A stretch of DNA of 32,259 nt from Nitrospinaceae bacterium (GTDB lineage Bacteria > Nitrospinota > Nitrospinia > Nitrospinales > Nitrospinaceae), in NCBI GenBank assembly GCA_029261535.1, contig JAJDBF010000059.1, positions 1 to 32,259 of the forward strand, written 5' to 3'. A program made the position numbers and the translations under genes. The first letter of the stretch is position 1, and each line of letters begins with the position of its first letter. Below the pieces are notes generated by a model. The model saw nothing but the letters and a program-made list of their open reading frames with translations. It searched no databases and had not been told where the DNA came from. Shown one piece after another: positions 18,337 through 26,305 of the stretch.

Positions 18337-18612
18337 AATCCGCCACACTACGTTAGACATCGAATACAGCCCCATGGATAGGGCGACTAAGTGTAGCGGT
18401 GTGCCCGACAGATTTCAACGATAACCCTGCTCAAATCAAAGACATACACAGAAGATGTAATATATTTGATCCAGCAAAATAATATGTTTTCAACAGGATA
18501 GAGCAAGAACACAAAATGCATTCCATGGAAAAAACTTTATGTTAAGAGTAGCAAGGCAAGGTTGGGTTTGTTTATTGCTCAGACATTAAATTTGTATTCC
18601 CGGAATTATTGT

Positions 18613-20625
18613 CTAGGTCAGCTTTAGGGCATGGCAACGGGTGTAGCCCGAGTCGAGTGGGGTTTCATCGGGGTAGGTGGTTTTGCACTGTATCTGTAGG
18701 GGCGAACCTTCGGCTTCGGCGAGGTAAATCGGACAGCGTGGGTGGAAGTGACAGCCGGGGGGCGGGTTGAGCGGCGAGGGCACATCGCCCACAATCGGTT
18801 TGAACGGGATGCGCTCTTCCAGTGATGGCACGGCTTCCAAAAGCGACCGCGTATAAGGATGGCGCGGGTTGGCAAACAGATCCCGCACGGTGGCGTACTC
18901 GACAATTCTGCCGAGGTACATGATGGCCACCCAGTCGGCAATGTATTCCACGACATTCAGGTTGTGCGTGATGAACAGGTAAGTGAGTCCGCGCCTTGAT
19001 TGCAGATCGCGCAGGAGGTTAAGCACCTGCGCCTGCACGGAAACATCGAGCGCACTGGTGGGTTCATCGAGCACTAAAAATTCTGGTTGCAAAATGAGGG
19101 CGCGGGCGATGCTGATGCGTTGACGTTGACCGCCGGAAAATTCGTGCGGGTAGCGATCGGCAACGGAGGCATGCAGTCCTACTTCTTCCAGCACGGCATC
19201 GATACGCCTACGCAGTTCAACATCCGTGAGCTGAGGCTGATGAATTTTGAGCCCTTCGCCGACAATATCGATCACCCGCATGCGTGGCGAAAGCGAGCCG
19301 TACGGATCCTGAAACACGATCTGCATGTGTTGCCGCATCTCTTTCAAGGCTTTGGATTCGAGGTCCAGTACCGGTTTACCGTCGAATAAAATCTTTCCTT
19401 GAACCTGTCGGTTGAGACGCAGGATGGATTCCCCCAGTGTTGTTTTGCCACAGCCGGATTCGCCGACGAGGGCAACGGTCGAGCCGCGCTTGATGTCGAG
19501 GTCAATGTTGTCCACCGCCTTGACGTAATTGGCGATGCGCCGGAACACGCCTTTGTGCACGGGGAACCAGGTTTTCACGTTGCGGATAGAGATGAGGTTA
19601 TCCTCTTTAATATTTTTCGCGGGTGCTCGTTTGCGCTCGTCTTTTTCCAGTTTAGGAAAGGGGTTGTCGGAGTCATGCAGAAGGCAAGCCACATGGTGCC
19701 CGGCCTCGAGCTGGACTGCCTGCGGCTCTGCTTTTCTGCAATCGTCGAAGACGTACTCGCAGCGGTCGGCGAAGCGGCAGGCATCGCCGTATTCTGTTGC
19801 CGGTGGGACCAGTCCCGGAATGGTGTTGAGCAGATAGGGGGCATCGCCTGATTTGGGAATGGAGTCGAGCAGGCGGCGGGTGTAAGGATGGCCCATCTGC
19901 GAGAAGACTTGCTGGCGCGACCCTTGTTCCACAATTTTACCGGCGTACATAATGCAAACCGTATCAGCCATCTGATTGACGATTCCCATGTCGTGCGTAA
20001 TGAGCAGAATCGCCATGCCTTTTTTCTTTTGCAGGTCGGACATCAAGCGAAGAACCTGCGCCTGAATGGTGACATCCAAAGCCGTGGTCGGTTCATCGGC
20101 GATCAATATTTTGGGTTCGCACGCCAGCGCCATGGCGATCATCACTCTCTGCTTCATGCCTCCGGAGAGTTCATGAGGAAAAGTATCGATGCGCCTCTCG
20201 GGGTCCGGGATGCCGACTTGATCCAGCAGTTCAATCGCCGTCTGCCTTGCCGGTCCTTTCTGCATTTGCCGATGCAGACGAAGCGGTTCTTCCAATTGAT
20301 TGCCGATGCGATAGAGCGGATTGAGCGAGGTCATGGGCTCCTGAAAAATCATGGCGATGTCGTTGCCTCGGATGGAGCGCATTTCATCTTCTTCCAGGCT
20401 GAAAAGATCGCGCCCTTCCATCAACATTTTTCCGCTAGGGTGGTAACCGTTTTCAGCGACCAGTCGCATCAGAGACAGAGCCGTCTGCGATTTGCCACAA
20501 CCAGACTCGCCAACCATCGCCAGCGTTTTCCCCGCTTCCAAAGTAAAGGAGATGCCGTCCACTGCGCGGGCAGTTTTATCGAAGCCAACTTTGAAATGTG
20601 TTTTCAGGTTTTCAACTGTGAGCAT
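18613..20625 (-). CDS. yejF: Oligopeptide/microcin C-type ABC transporter, fused double ATPase (YejF-like)
   Basis: The 670-residue protein has two complete ABC ATPase domains fused. Walker A sequences are GESGCGKS at 39-46 and GESGCGKT near residue 390; signatures are LSGGMKQR and FSGGQRQR; Walker B/D-loop segments are [13 protein letters not shown] and [12 protein letters not shown]. Each half ends with the oligopeptide-ATPase C-terminal extension: the first contains CRFADRC, then a further Cys and HHVAC, the cysteine pattern known to bind a [4Fe-4S] cluster in DppD-type subunits; the second contains [10 protein letters not shown]. It is longer than E. coli YejF (about 530) because of these extensions and a linker rich in Lys/Glu. 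It is last in the yejB-yejE-yejF run, 14 bases after yejE. Confidence 0.93.
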   Translation of the reverse strand: MLTVENLKTHFKVGFDKTARAVDGISFTLEAGKTLAMVGESGCGKSQTALSLMRLVAENGYHPSGKMLMEGRDLFSLEEDEMRSIRGNDIAMIFQEPMTSLNPLYRIGNQLEEPLRLHRQMQKGPARQTAIELLDQVGIPDPERRIDTFPHELSGGMKQRVMIAMALACEPKILIADEPTTALDVTIQAQVLRLMSDLQKKKGMAILLITHDMGIVNQMADTVCIMYAGKIVEQGSRQQVFSQMGHPYTRRLLDSIPKSGDAPYLLNTIPGLVPPATEYGDACRFADRCEYVFDDCRKAEPQAVQLEAGHHVACLLHDSDNPFPKLEKDERKRAPAKNIKEDNLISIRNVKTWFPVHKGVFRRIANYVKAVDNIDLDIKRGSTVALVGESGCGKTTLGESILRLNRQVQGKILFDGKPVLDLESKALKEMRQHMQIVFQDPYGSLSPRMRVIDIVGEGLKIHQPQLTDVELRRRIDAVLEEVGLHASVADRYPHEFSGGQRQRISIARALILQPEFLVLDEPTSALDVSVQAQVLNLLRDLQSRRGLTYLFITHNLNVVEYIADWVAIMYLGRIVEYATVRDLFANPRHPYTRSLLEAVPSLEERIPFKPIVGDVPSPLNPPPGCHFHPRCPIYLAEAEGSPLQIQCKTTYPDETPLDSGYTRCHALKLT

Positions 20626-20639
20626 TTATGACGTCTCGG

Positions 20640-21989
20640 TTATAACGATTTCTTGGGATCAAATGCATTGCGAATACCATCGCCGACAAACGTTAGCAGG
20701 GTTAGCGTGGTGGTCAAAACAAAAAATGTAGGAAGAAGAATCCACAAAGCTTGCAGGTTGGTTTTTCCTTGTGCCAGTAATTCCCCCATGCTGGGTGCGG
20801 GACTCGGCACTCCCAGGTTAAGAAAGTCCAGACTCACCAGTGCCAGAATTCCAGCCGTCACTTCAAAGGGAAAAAATGTAATCACCGGTGTGAGCGAGTT
20901 TGGCAGGATGTGATTGCGCATGATCGAAAAATCCGATACGCCGAGGGCGCGTGCCGCTTTGACATATTCCAGGTTACGGCTTTTTAAAAACTCGGCGCGG
21001 ATGTACGCCGCAATGCCCATCCACGCTGTCAGATTGAGAATCAAAAACAAGAGCAGGCTGGAAGGTGTCAACAGTGCGCTCAGAATAATTAGGATATAGA
21101 GGCGTGGCATCGAGCCCCAAACTTCCGTGAGGCGTTGACCGATGAGGTCAATCCAGCCGCCGAAGTAGCCCTGAACACCTCCAAGCAGACAGCCGAGGAT
21201 GGTGCCGGTGATTGCCAGCGACAGGCCGAACAGCATTGAGATGCGAAATCCGTAAATCAGTCGCGCCAGTACATCACGACCGCGGTCGTCGGTTCCAAGA
21301 TAATGTCCGTCGATCCATGATGAAGGCAAGGTGCGCTCAAGGTGCTCGGAATATGTTTCAGCGGGGGAGGCGAGGGCGATCTGCCCGGACAGGCTCTCCG
21401 ATGGAATGTATTTGTAGTCGTAGCGGATGGGAGGCCACAGCATCCAGACTTCCCGCTTGGTACGTTGTGAGGCAATACTTTTAGTCAGTGCCGTGGTGGA
21501 ATCGCTGTCGATGTCTTCATCGAAGTCCGACAGTTCGATGATAAAAATAGTAGGCTCTTCCGTTTCATCAAAGTCATCGAGTTCCAATGCCAGGCCTGAA
21601 AATTCCTGAGTTGTGTCTTCGATTAAAAAATCTTCTTCATCTTCGAAGTCGTCCAGTGACAAGGCATTTTTATCTGGCGGTATTTCCGTTGAAGCGGTCA
21701 GGGAGGGTTCATTCACTGCATCCGTGGCTTCAAATAACTGGCGGAACTCGGACGATTTGTAATTGGGTTCCGCCGGACTGTTTCCGCCAAAATCTTCCCA
21801 GGAATAAGTGACCACTATGGGGAAATACCATTTGCCATCGACAGTCATTATCAGGGGACGGACGTTGCACAGCAATTCGGCTGGGAGGGAAATCAGGAAC
21901 AACAAGGCCAGAGCGGTGAAGCTGAACCAGGCTCTGCGGTCGGTTTTGAATCGTTTGAGTTTTAGTTGCAGGTCTCTGTTGACAGCCAT
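20640..21989 (-). CDS. yejE: YejE-like ABC permease with acidic insertion
   Basis: The 449-residue permease is about 110 longer than E. coli YejE (about 340). Residues 20-42 form the first membrane helix, then comes the YejE periplasmic segment with KWYFPIVVTYSWEDFGG at about 53-69. At roughly 86-177 an acidic, low-complexity insertion follows with three imperfect repeats: L110SLDDFED, L135ELDDFDE and I151ELSDFDE. Normal YejE sequence resumes with VWMLWPPIRYDY and the OppC-type signature YLGTDDRGRDVLARLIYG; the EAA loop ARALGVSDF follows and the membrane helices are complete. The insertion is in frame and has no stop, so the protein is probably functional. It starts two bases after yejB. Confidence 0.92.
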   Translation of the reverse strand: MAVNRDLQLKLKRFKTDRRAWFSFTALALLFLISLPAELLCNVRPLIMTVDGKWYFPIVVTYSWEDFGGNSPAEPNYKSSEFRQLFEATDAVNEPSLTASTEIPPDKNALSLDDFEDEEDFLIEDTTQEFSGLALELDDFDETEEPTIFIIELSDFDEDIDSDSTTALTKSIASQRTKREVWMLWPPIRYDYKYIPSESLSGQIALASPAETYSEHLERTLPSSWIDGHYLGTDDRGRDVLARLIYGFRISMLFGLSLAITGTILGCLLGGVQGYFGGWIDLIGQRLTEVWGSMPRLYILIILSALLTPSSLLLFLILNLTAWMGIAAYIRAEFLKSRNLEYVKAARALGVSDFSIMRNHILPNSLTPVITFFPFEVTAGILALVSLDFLNLGVPSPAPSMGELLAQGKTNLQALWILLPTFFVLTTTLTLLTFVGDGIRNAFDPKKSL

Positions 21990-21991
21990 GA

Positions 21992-23134
21992 TCAGACTTG
22001 CGACTCATCGAAAGTTATCCTGCGATCGATCAGGACATAGGAAATATCGGTCAGCAATTGGCCGACCAGCGTCAGCATGGAGAAAATAAAGAGGGAACCG
22101 AGGACGATGGGATAGTCGCGCTGGATAATGGCTTCGTAAGAGAGCAGGCCGAGTCCGTTAAGAGAAAATATTTGTTCGATCAAAAGGGAACCGGTAAAGA
22201 ACATGGCGAGGAACCCGGTAGGAAATCCGGTGATGAGCGGGATCAGAGCATTTTTGAGGACGTGTTTGTACAACACCCGTTTTTCCGTGAGGCCCTTGGC
22301 CCGCGCGGTTAATACGTATTGCTTGTGCATTTCCTCGATGATCGAATTTTTGGTAAGGATGGTCAGCGTGGCAAAACTGCCGATCATGAAACAAACCAAA
22401 GGAGCGACAAGGTGGTGCAGATAGTCGGTGAGTTTGGCCCACGCCGTCCAGCTTTCGTAACCGGGAGTGCCGGCGGAGGTCAATCCAGACAGAGGTATCC
22501 AATGGGCGACGGCACCATCGCCGGGGCCTAGCAGGACAATCAATAATATTGCCAATACAAAGCCGGGTGTGCTGTACCCGATCAAAACCAGAAAACTGGA
22601 GGACGTGTCGAACGGCGTTCCACTTTTTACAGCTTTGGCGATGCCAAGAATAATACAGGCGATGTAGGTCGTGAAAAAACTGATCACCCCGAGTGAGACC
22701 GAGACCGGTAGTTTTTCCTTGATGAGTTGCAGGACGGATTTGTTCCGGTAAAAGGAATCGCCGAATTTAAATACGAGGAACCCTTGCCAGTTGTCGTGGT
22801 TGAAGAAGCGTTCGGAAAAAGTGCCGCTGTGTTTCTGCGGTGCGTACCAGATAAAGGTGCGCAGGTAGCGTTCCCACAGGGGTCGGTCAAGATGATAGAT
22901 GCGCTTGAGTGCTTCCAGATGGCGCGGGTCCATCTCCTGTGCCTTGGTTCCCTGCGGACTCAGGCTGGCCCCGCCACCGGCTTCACCTAATACGCCAGAG
23001 TGACCGCGCAACAGTGATTTCATCTGGTCGATGGGCCCGCCCGGCACAAACTGGATCACAATAAAAGTGATCGTCAGGATGCCGATTAACGTCGGGAACA
23101 TCAACAACAATCGGCGGATGATATAACTGATCAT
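21992..23134 (-). CDS. yejB: YejB-like ABC permease
   Basis: The 380-residue DppB/OppB-family permease has the typical N-terminus (MISYIIRRLLLMFPTLIGI, then FVPGGPIDQ). It carries the long periplasmic stretch that marks YejB, with YHLDRPLWERYLRTF and the FKFGDSFYRNKSVLQLI segment. The EAA loop reads HKQYVLTARAKGLTEKRVL. A glycine-rich loop SGVLGEAGGGASLSPQG lies near residue 45-60. It forms the pore with YejE. No strong ribosome binding site precedes the ATG. In E. coli yejB directly follows yejA; here about 3 kb of unrelated genes lie between them. Confidence 0.92.
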   Translation of the reverse strand: MISYIIRRLLLMFPTLIGILTITFIVIQFVPGGPIDQMKSLLRGHSGVLGEAGGGASLSPQGTKAQEMDPRHLEALKRIYHLDRPLWERYLRTFIWYAPQKHSGTFSERFFNHDNWQGFLVFKFGDSFYRNKSVLQLIKEKLPVSVSLGVISFFTTYIACIILGIAKAVKSGTPFDTSSSFLVLIGYSTPGFVLAILLIVLLGPGDGAVAHWIPLSGLTSAGTPGYESWTAWAKLTDYLHHLVAPLVCFMIGSFATLTILTKNSIIEEMHKQYVLTARAKGLTEKRVLYKHVLKNALIPLITGFPTGFLAMFFTGSLLIEQIFSLNGLGLLSYEAIIQRDYPIVLGSLFIFSMLTLVGQLLTDISYVLIDRRITFDESQV

Positions 23135-23260
23135 GGGAGGCGAAACCTGAATTGTGCGGTGCGTTAACAGGGAGGCAAACTAGCCAGGCAATTCCTTAGC
23201 ACCTAAAATTCTAGCACTCCTGACCCGTGGGGTAAAAAGAAAACATTTTGTGAATTATAA

Positions 23261-23596
23261 TTAAATGATTTCCCAATCGGTATCATTGTCCAGCGTCACC
23301 ACAATGCGAAGCGCTGCCACAGCGCCTTCATTCCTCGCTGTGATCAATGCCGTGCCGGACCCAACAGCCGTCACAAACCCTTCCGTATCCACCGAGGCGA
23401 TACCGGAGTTTGAGGAAATATAGAACGTCCCATCAGATGAAGGAGTCACATCGGTAGTTAAGTTTCCGGGAAAAGTTCCTGTCGTCGTCAATTGAGTCGT
23501 CAGGTTATTCACATCAAGCGTAGTCAAGGGACAGCGGAGCCGGTTGATCGGCAAAAAATTTAATGACCCCCACATCAATGATTTCACCGGGGACAT
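23261..23596 (-). pseudogene. Displaced C-terminal Big_2 domain of the secreted protein upstream (frameshifted part)
   Basis: This frame overlaps the end of the 23514-24437 frame and continues it in the +1 frame. Its second half is a good bacterial Ig-like (Big_2) domain: FYISSNSGIASVDTEGFVTA, then VGSGTALITARNEG, ending LDNDTDWEII. The first 25 residues from the nominal ATG have no domain character, and no ribosome binding site is seen, so it is most likely the end of the upstream gene separated by one extra base. The run of six A at 23553-23558 (six T in the coding strand) inside the overlap is the natural site. A programmed +1 shift or two separate proteins are less likely. Confidence 0.6.
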
Positions 23597-24437
23597 TCAC
23601 CAGAAAATCTGATTGACCGAACAAATTCCGCCCCTGATGGCGGCATACCGCCCTGGCACGAAACACAACAACAGGCGCGGCCCCGAGGGGGCAATTCAAA
23701 CAAGGAAGGTTATTTATAGTAAAGGTTCCGTCCGGGTTGACCTGCGCCGTTCGGTTTAATACAGACACCATGCAGTTCTGATCAAGAAGCAAATGCGCCG
23801 GTATGGTCAGGAATTCATCTGGACTGCTCGGGTCCATTGCAAGAGAGACCTCTTCCGAATCAGAAAACCCATCGCCATCCGTATCGATGCTGTTCGGGTC
23901 CGCACCCTGTTCAAACTCTTCAAGGTTGGTCAAGCCATCGCCATCACTATCGAGTTCCGCATCCGCCGGGTCATTCGGGTCCAGCCCATGCAGAGTCTCA
24001 AACGCATCCGTCATCCCGTCATCATCCGCATCATCAGGCAGACGCACGTGGAAATTTAAAATATTAGATTGCGCGACATCTTTAAAAAAAACCATGACAG
24101 AAGGATTCCCGCGTTCAATAGCAGTTAATAACCCAGAAGAGGATACCGTGACTCTATTTTCATTCGCATCAATCAAACTAAAACTTGTTTCAGGATCACT
24201 GGTTATTGTGATACGAGACCCATCCTCTTGAATTTCCTCCACGGTCAATTGCAAAGTTTCACCAACCGAAAGATCGGTTTGGGGAGCAGAAACCACAATC
24301 TCCGGAGGTGGACCTGGGAGAACAGGTAGGCCCGGAATACTAAAATCAGGGGAATTAGCCCAAACTTTCAGGGGGAAAAACAAAAAAATTCCCAAAATTA
24401 GATAACAAGGAATTCTAACCTTTTGAAGGATCGTCAT
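23514..24437 (-). CDS. Secreted Big_2 / thrombospondin type-3 repeat protein (frame ends early)
   Basis: The 307-residue frame starts with a Sec signal peptide (ILGIFLFFPLKVWA, cleavage before NSP). It is followed by a Pro-rich stretch and a first Big_2-like domain at about residues 45-125. A calcium-binding thrombospondin type-3/EF-hand-like run at about 134-195 has DADDDGMTD, LDSDGDGLTNLEEF and IDTDGDGFSDSEE. After this come two CxxC-like cysteines (LPCLNC). The frame stops shortly after KFFADQPAPLSL, and a second Big_2 domain follows in another frame (23261-23596). The likely original protein was about 400 residues, cell-surface or secreted. The ATG directly follows seven A and has no ribosome binding site. 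It is 24 bases downstream of the HEAT gene, probably in one transcript. Confidence 0.75.
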   Translation of the reverse strand: MTILQKVRIPCYLILGIFLFFPLKVWANSPDFSIPGLPVLPGPPPEIVVSAPQTDLSVGETLQLTVEEIQEDGSRITITSDPETSFSLIDANENRVTVSSSGLLTAIERGNPSVMVFFKDVAQSNILNFHVRLPDDADDDGMTDAFETLHGLDPNDPADAELDSDGDGLTNLEEFEQGADPNSIDTDGDGFSDSEEVSLAMDPSSPDEFLTIPAHLLLDQNCMVSVLNRTAQVNPDGTFTINNLPCLNCPLGAAPVVVFRARAVCRHQGRNLFGQSDFLVNVPGEIIDVGVIKFFADQPAPLSLDYA

Positions 24438-24461
24438 TTTTTTTCAATGCACCCAGGTTAA

Positions 24462-25265
24462 TTAATTTTTTAGGGTTTTCGATTTGATTTCATTTAAACG
24501 GACTTGGGCAATTTTTCTGTTATATAAATCAGGGTCAGTTTGAATTATGTGTTCCAGGATTTTTTTTGCTTCCAGGTTTAAATGTTCCGACGCTTTTCTG
24601 GTTGGCCAAAAGTGCAAAAACTCCCTTCTTACCTTTGCATCATTATCTTTTCCAAAGGCAAGATACTCCTTTAGGATATCTTTTTTTTGGTTAGTTTGAA
24701 TTGTCTCCCTGTTCTTGAAAAATAACCTCAAATAGGAGGCACCCAATTTTCTCTCGAATGCAACATTTGATTTACTAAGTTCCAAGACATGAACCAGCCC
24801 GGAAAAATCCCCTACCTTTGATAAAATAAACGCAAAACCGGCCTTGACGAACAATTCACTTTGGTTCTCCATTAATTCCTTAATTATTGGAATGGCTCGC
24901 CTATCACCGAGATTCGCCAACGAAAAAGCCGCACTCTTCTTCATAAAATGTTGAAAATCGGATTCAAGTATACCGGCTAATACATTTACGGCTTTTTCTC
25001 CAAACTTTTTCTCTAAAAGACGTATTGCCGTTTCTCGATCAAGGCGTTCAGCCTTTTTGTCACGTGAAATGGAGACCAGCGACTCAAAATCATTTTCAAA
25101 GCCTCTTTGTTCGAATCTCTCAAACAAATCCCGATCATCAACATAACCCTTGAAAGCCGGGAGTTCAAACCCTTCGGAAAGCCTCTCTTTTTCTGAGAGC
25201 TTACCTTTAAACTGCTCGGAAGCTGTGGTCGAATCTTCACCATTTGCCTGGGAAAGACTTACCAA
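24462..25265 (-). CDS. HEAT-repeat protein, signal-peptide start out of frame
   Basis: The open frame from the TTG at 25265 gives 267 residues, but the frame stays open upstream to about 25390 without an ATG. Just upstream, AGGAAAT-ATG at 25325-25327 would begin MKKKLKNTFILLAVPYF, a perfect Sec signal peptide leading into SLSQA-NGEDS, if the run of eight A after the ATG were nine. As written, that ATG stops after four codons. The mature part has HEAT-like helical pairs: FMKKSAAFSLANLGDRRAIP and FVKAGFAFILSKVGDFSG are clear repeats at about 105-165, with a further basic helical C-terminus. HEAT proteins are protein-interaction scaffolds; its partner is unknown. It is likely cotranscribed with the secreted Big_2 gene that follows. 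Confidence 0.7.
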   Translation of the reverse strand: MVSLSQANGEDSTTASEQFKGKLSEKERLSEGFELPAFKGYVDDRDLFERFEQRGFENDFESLVSISRDKKAERLDRETAIRLLEKKFGEKAVNVLAGILESDFQHFMKKSAAFSLANLGDRRAIPIIKELMENQSELFVKAGFAFILSKVGDFSGLVHVLELSKSNVAFERKLGASYLRLFFKNRETIQTNQKKDILKEYLAFGKDNDAKVRREFLHFWPTRKASEHLNLEAKKILEHIIQTDPDLYNRKIAQVRLNEIKSKTLKN

Positions 25266-25316
25266 AACACTGACAACAAAATACGGAACTGCTAACAGGA
25301 TGAATGTATTCTTTAA

Positions 25317-25327
25317 TTTTTTTTCAT
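25317..25327 (-). other. A8 homopolymer after the lost HEAT-gene ATG (frameshift or slippage site)
   Basis: On the minus strand the sequence is ATG followed by eight A. The ribosome binding site AGGAAAT precedes the ATG and overlaps the TAG of the gene remnant upstream. One added A restores a signal peptide in frame with the HEAT protein. Runs of eight or more A/T are known substrates for RNA polymerase slippage and are also common assembly errors. Confidence 0.5.
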
Positions 25328-25332
25328 ATTTC

Positions 25333-25527
25333 CTAAAAAGGAAAAACCGGGTTTTGACACTCAGCCTTCCAGTTATTGGCTATTGCCATTGCAGAAATTT
25401 CCGCTATAAAAGCTTTCGCAGCATCACTTGAAACTAAATACGCCTCTTCTTCTCTTGTTAAATCGGGAATGGGAAAGGGGTCAAATCCTTCATTGACTAT
25501 AGGTTGATGCTGAAAGAGGCAACATTT
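25333..25527 (-). pseudogene. C-terminal remnant of an unknown protein
   Basis: An uninterrupted 64-codon frame with no ATG, GTG, TTG or CTG near its beginning encodes VNEGFDPFPIPDLTREEEAY, then LVSSDAAKAFIAEISAMAIA and NNWKAECQNPVFPF. The composition looks like real protein (acidic helix, then an amphipathic helix) and the TAG overlaps the ribosome binding site of the HEAT gene, as adjacent operon genes do. An in-frame TAA precedes it and the response-regulator gene is 141 bases upstream, so the N-terminal part has been lost. The family is not recognised. The rest of the 403-base gap 25266-25668 contains only the A8 site and a weak hairpin. Confidence 0.4.
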
Positions 25528-25603
25528 TTACTTGACTAAAAGTGCGGTGGATAGTTTATCCGGAATCACTGGTGAACACTGCTTTCAGGTTGGTCATCAA
25601 ATG

Positions 25604-25617
25604 GGCGAAACTTCGCC
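25604..25617 (-). terminator. Weak hairpin after the response-regulator gene
   Basis: GGCGAA (25604-25609) and TTCGCC (25612-25617) form a short perfect stem about 52 bases past the response-regulator stop. Only three T lie in its loop region and no T run follows, so terminator function is doubtful. Confidence 0.22.
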
Positions 25618-25668
25618 GTAAGGCATTTGGTGTAAGCAAAATTTACAGGTGGAGAGGTGAGGCTCAGG

Positions 25669-26043
25669 TCAGGCGGCGGTGCCGTAGTGACGCTCAAGGT
25701 TGAGGCTGATGCGCTCTTCGAAATCTTCACCAAACGGTTTGACGATGAAATCTGCGCCGCCTTCTCCCATGAATTCCTTGACCAGCCCGGAGTGGGCGTA
25801 AGCGGTGACCATGATATAGGGCAGATCATCGCGAATAGCTTTCATCTGCTCGAAGGTGTGGACTCCATTCATGCCCTTCATCATAAAATCGAGAAGGACC
25901 AGGTCGTATTCCCCTGAGCGCAGTTTTTCGACTCCGTCCTGACCGGAGGCAACGGAGGTGACCTCATGGCCCCCCTTGGTCAGGCGACGGGTCAGGGTGA
26001 CCCGCGTTCCATTGTGATCTTCCACAATCAGAATTTTTGCCAT
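25669..26043 (-). CDS. Single-domain response regulator (CheY-like receiver)
   Basis: The product has 124 residues from the ATG at 26043, chosen because AAAGGAG lies seven bases upstream and MAKILIVED is the usual receiver start; the longer frame to 26118 has no such support. All receiver residues are present: acidic pair Glu8-Asp9, phosphoacceptor Asp52 (LLDFMMKGMNG), Thr80 (IMVTAY) and Lys102 (VKPFG). There is no output domain, so it works through protein contact. No histidine kinase is in the window. It lies between yejA and yejB on the same strand, but has its own promoter (26171-26198), so a link to peptide uptake is not proved. Confidence 0.93.
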   Translation of the reverse strand: MAKILIVEDHNGTRVTLTRRLTKGGHEVTSVASGQDGVEKLRSGEYDLVLLDFMMKGMNGVHTFEQMKAIRDDLPYIMVTAYAHSGLVKEFMGEGGADFIVKPFGEDFEERISLNLERHYGTAA

Positions 26044-26170
26044 AACAAACTCCTTTGAGGGAGGTTTGAATCGATCAGGGTGATGACCGGCTAACCGCAT
26101 CAAACCTACTAGTGCCAAGGGCTGTTAAACTCCAAGGCCACTATGGAAAGCACTTAAAATTACTGCTCTT

Positions 26171-26198
26171 AGTATACATCTAAAATATAACTTTTCAA
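26171..26198 (-). promoter_or_regulatory. Sigma70-like promoter of the response-regulator gene
   Basis: On the minus strand TTGAAA (26193-26198) and TATACT (26171-26176) are spaced by 16 bases. The expected start near 26164 gives a leader of about 120 bases. A ten-base palindrome ACTTATAAGT at 26201-26210 abuts the -35 box on its upstream side and could bind a regulator. Confidence 0.5.
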
Positions 26199-26305
26199 TA
26201 ACTTATAAGTCCCGTGACTTCAACAGGATTGGGACATACCTGCTTGTGTGCCCGAAAACGAGTGTGAAATAATGACTTGTCCGAGGCGAGTTTCGGCGTG
26301 TTTTT

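Noticed and set aside
19888..20631. 247-codon plus-strand frame
   Set aside because: Exactly antisense to the first ATPase domain of yejF; its His/Arg/Phe-rich translation is the usual shadow of a strongly coding strand.
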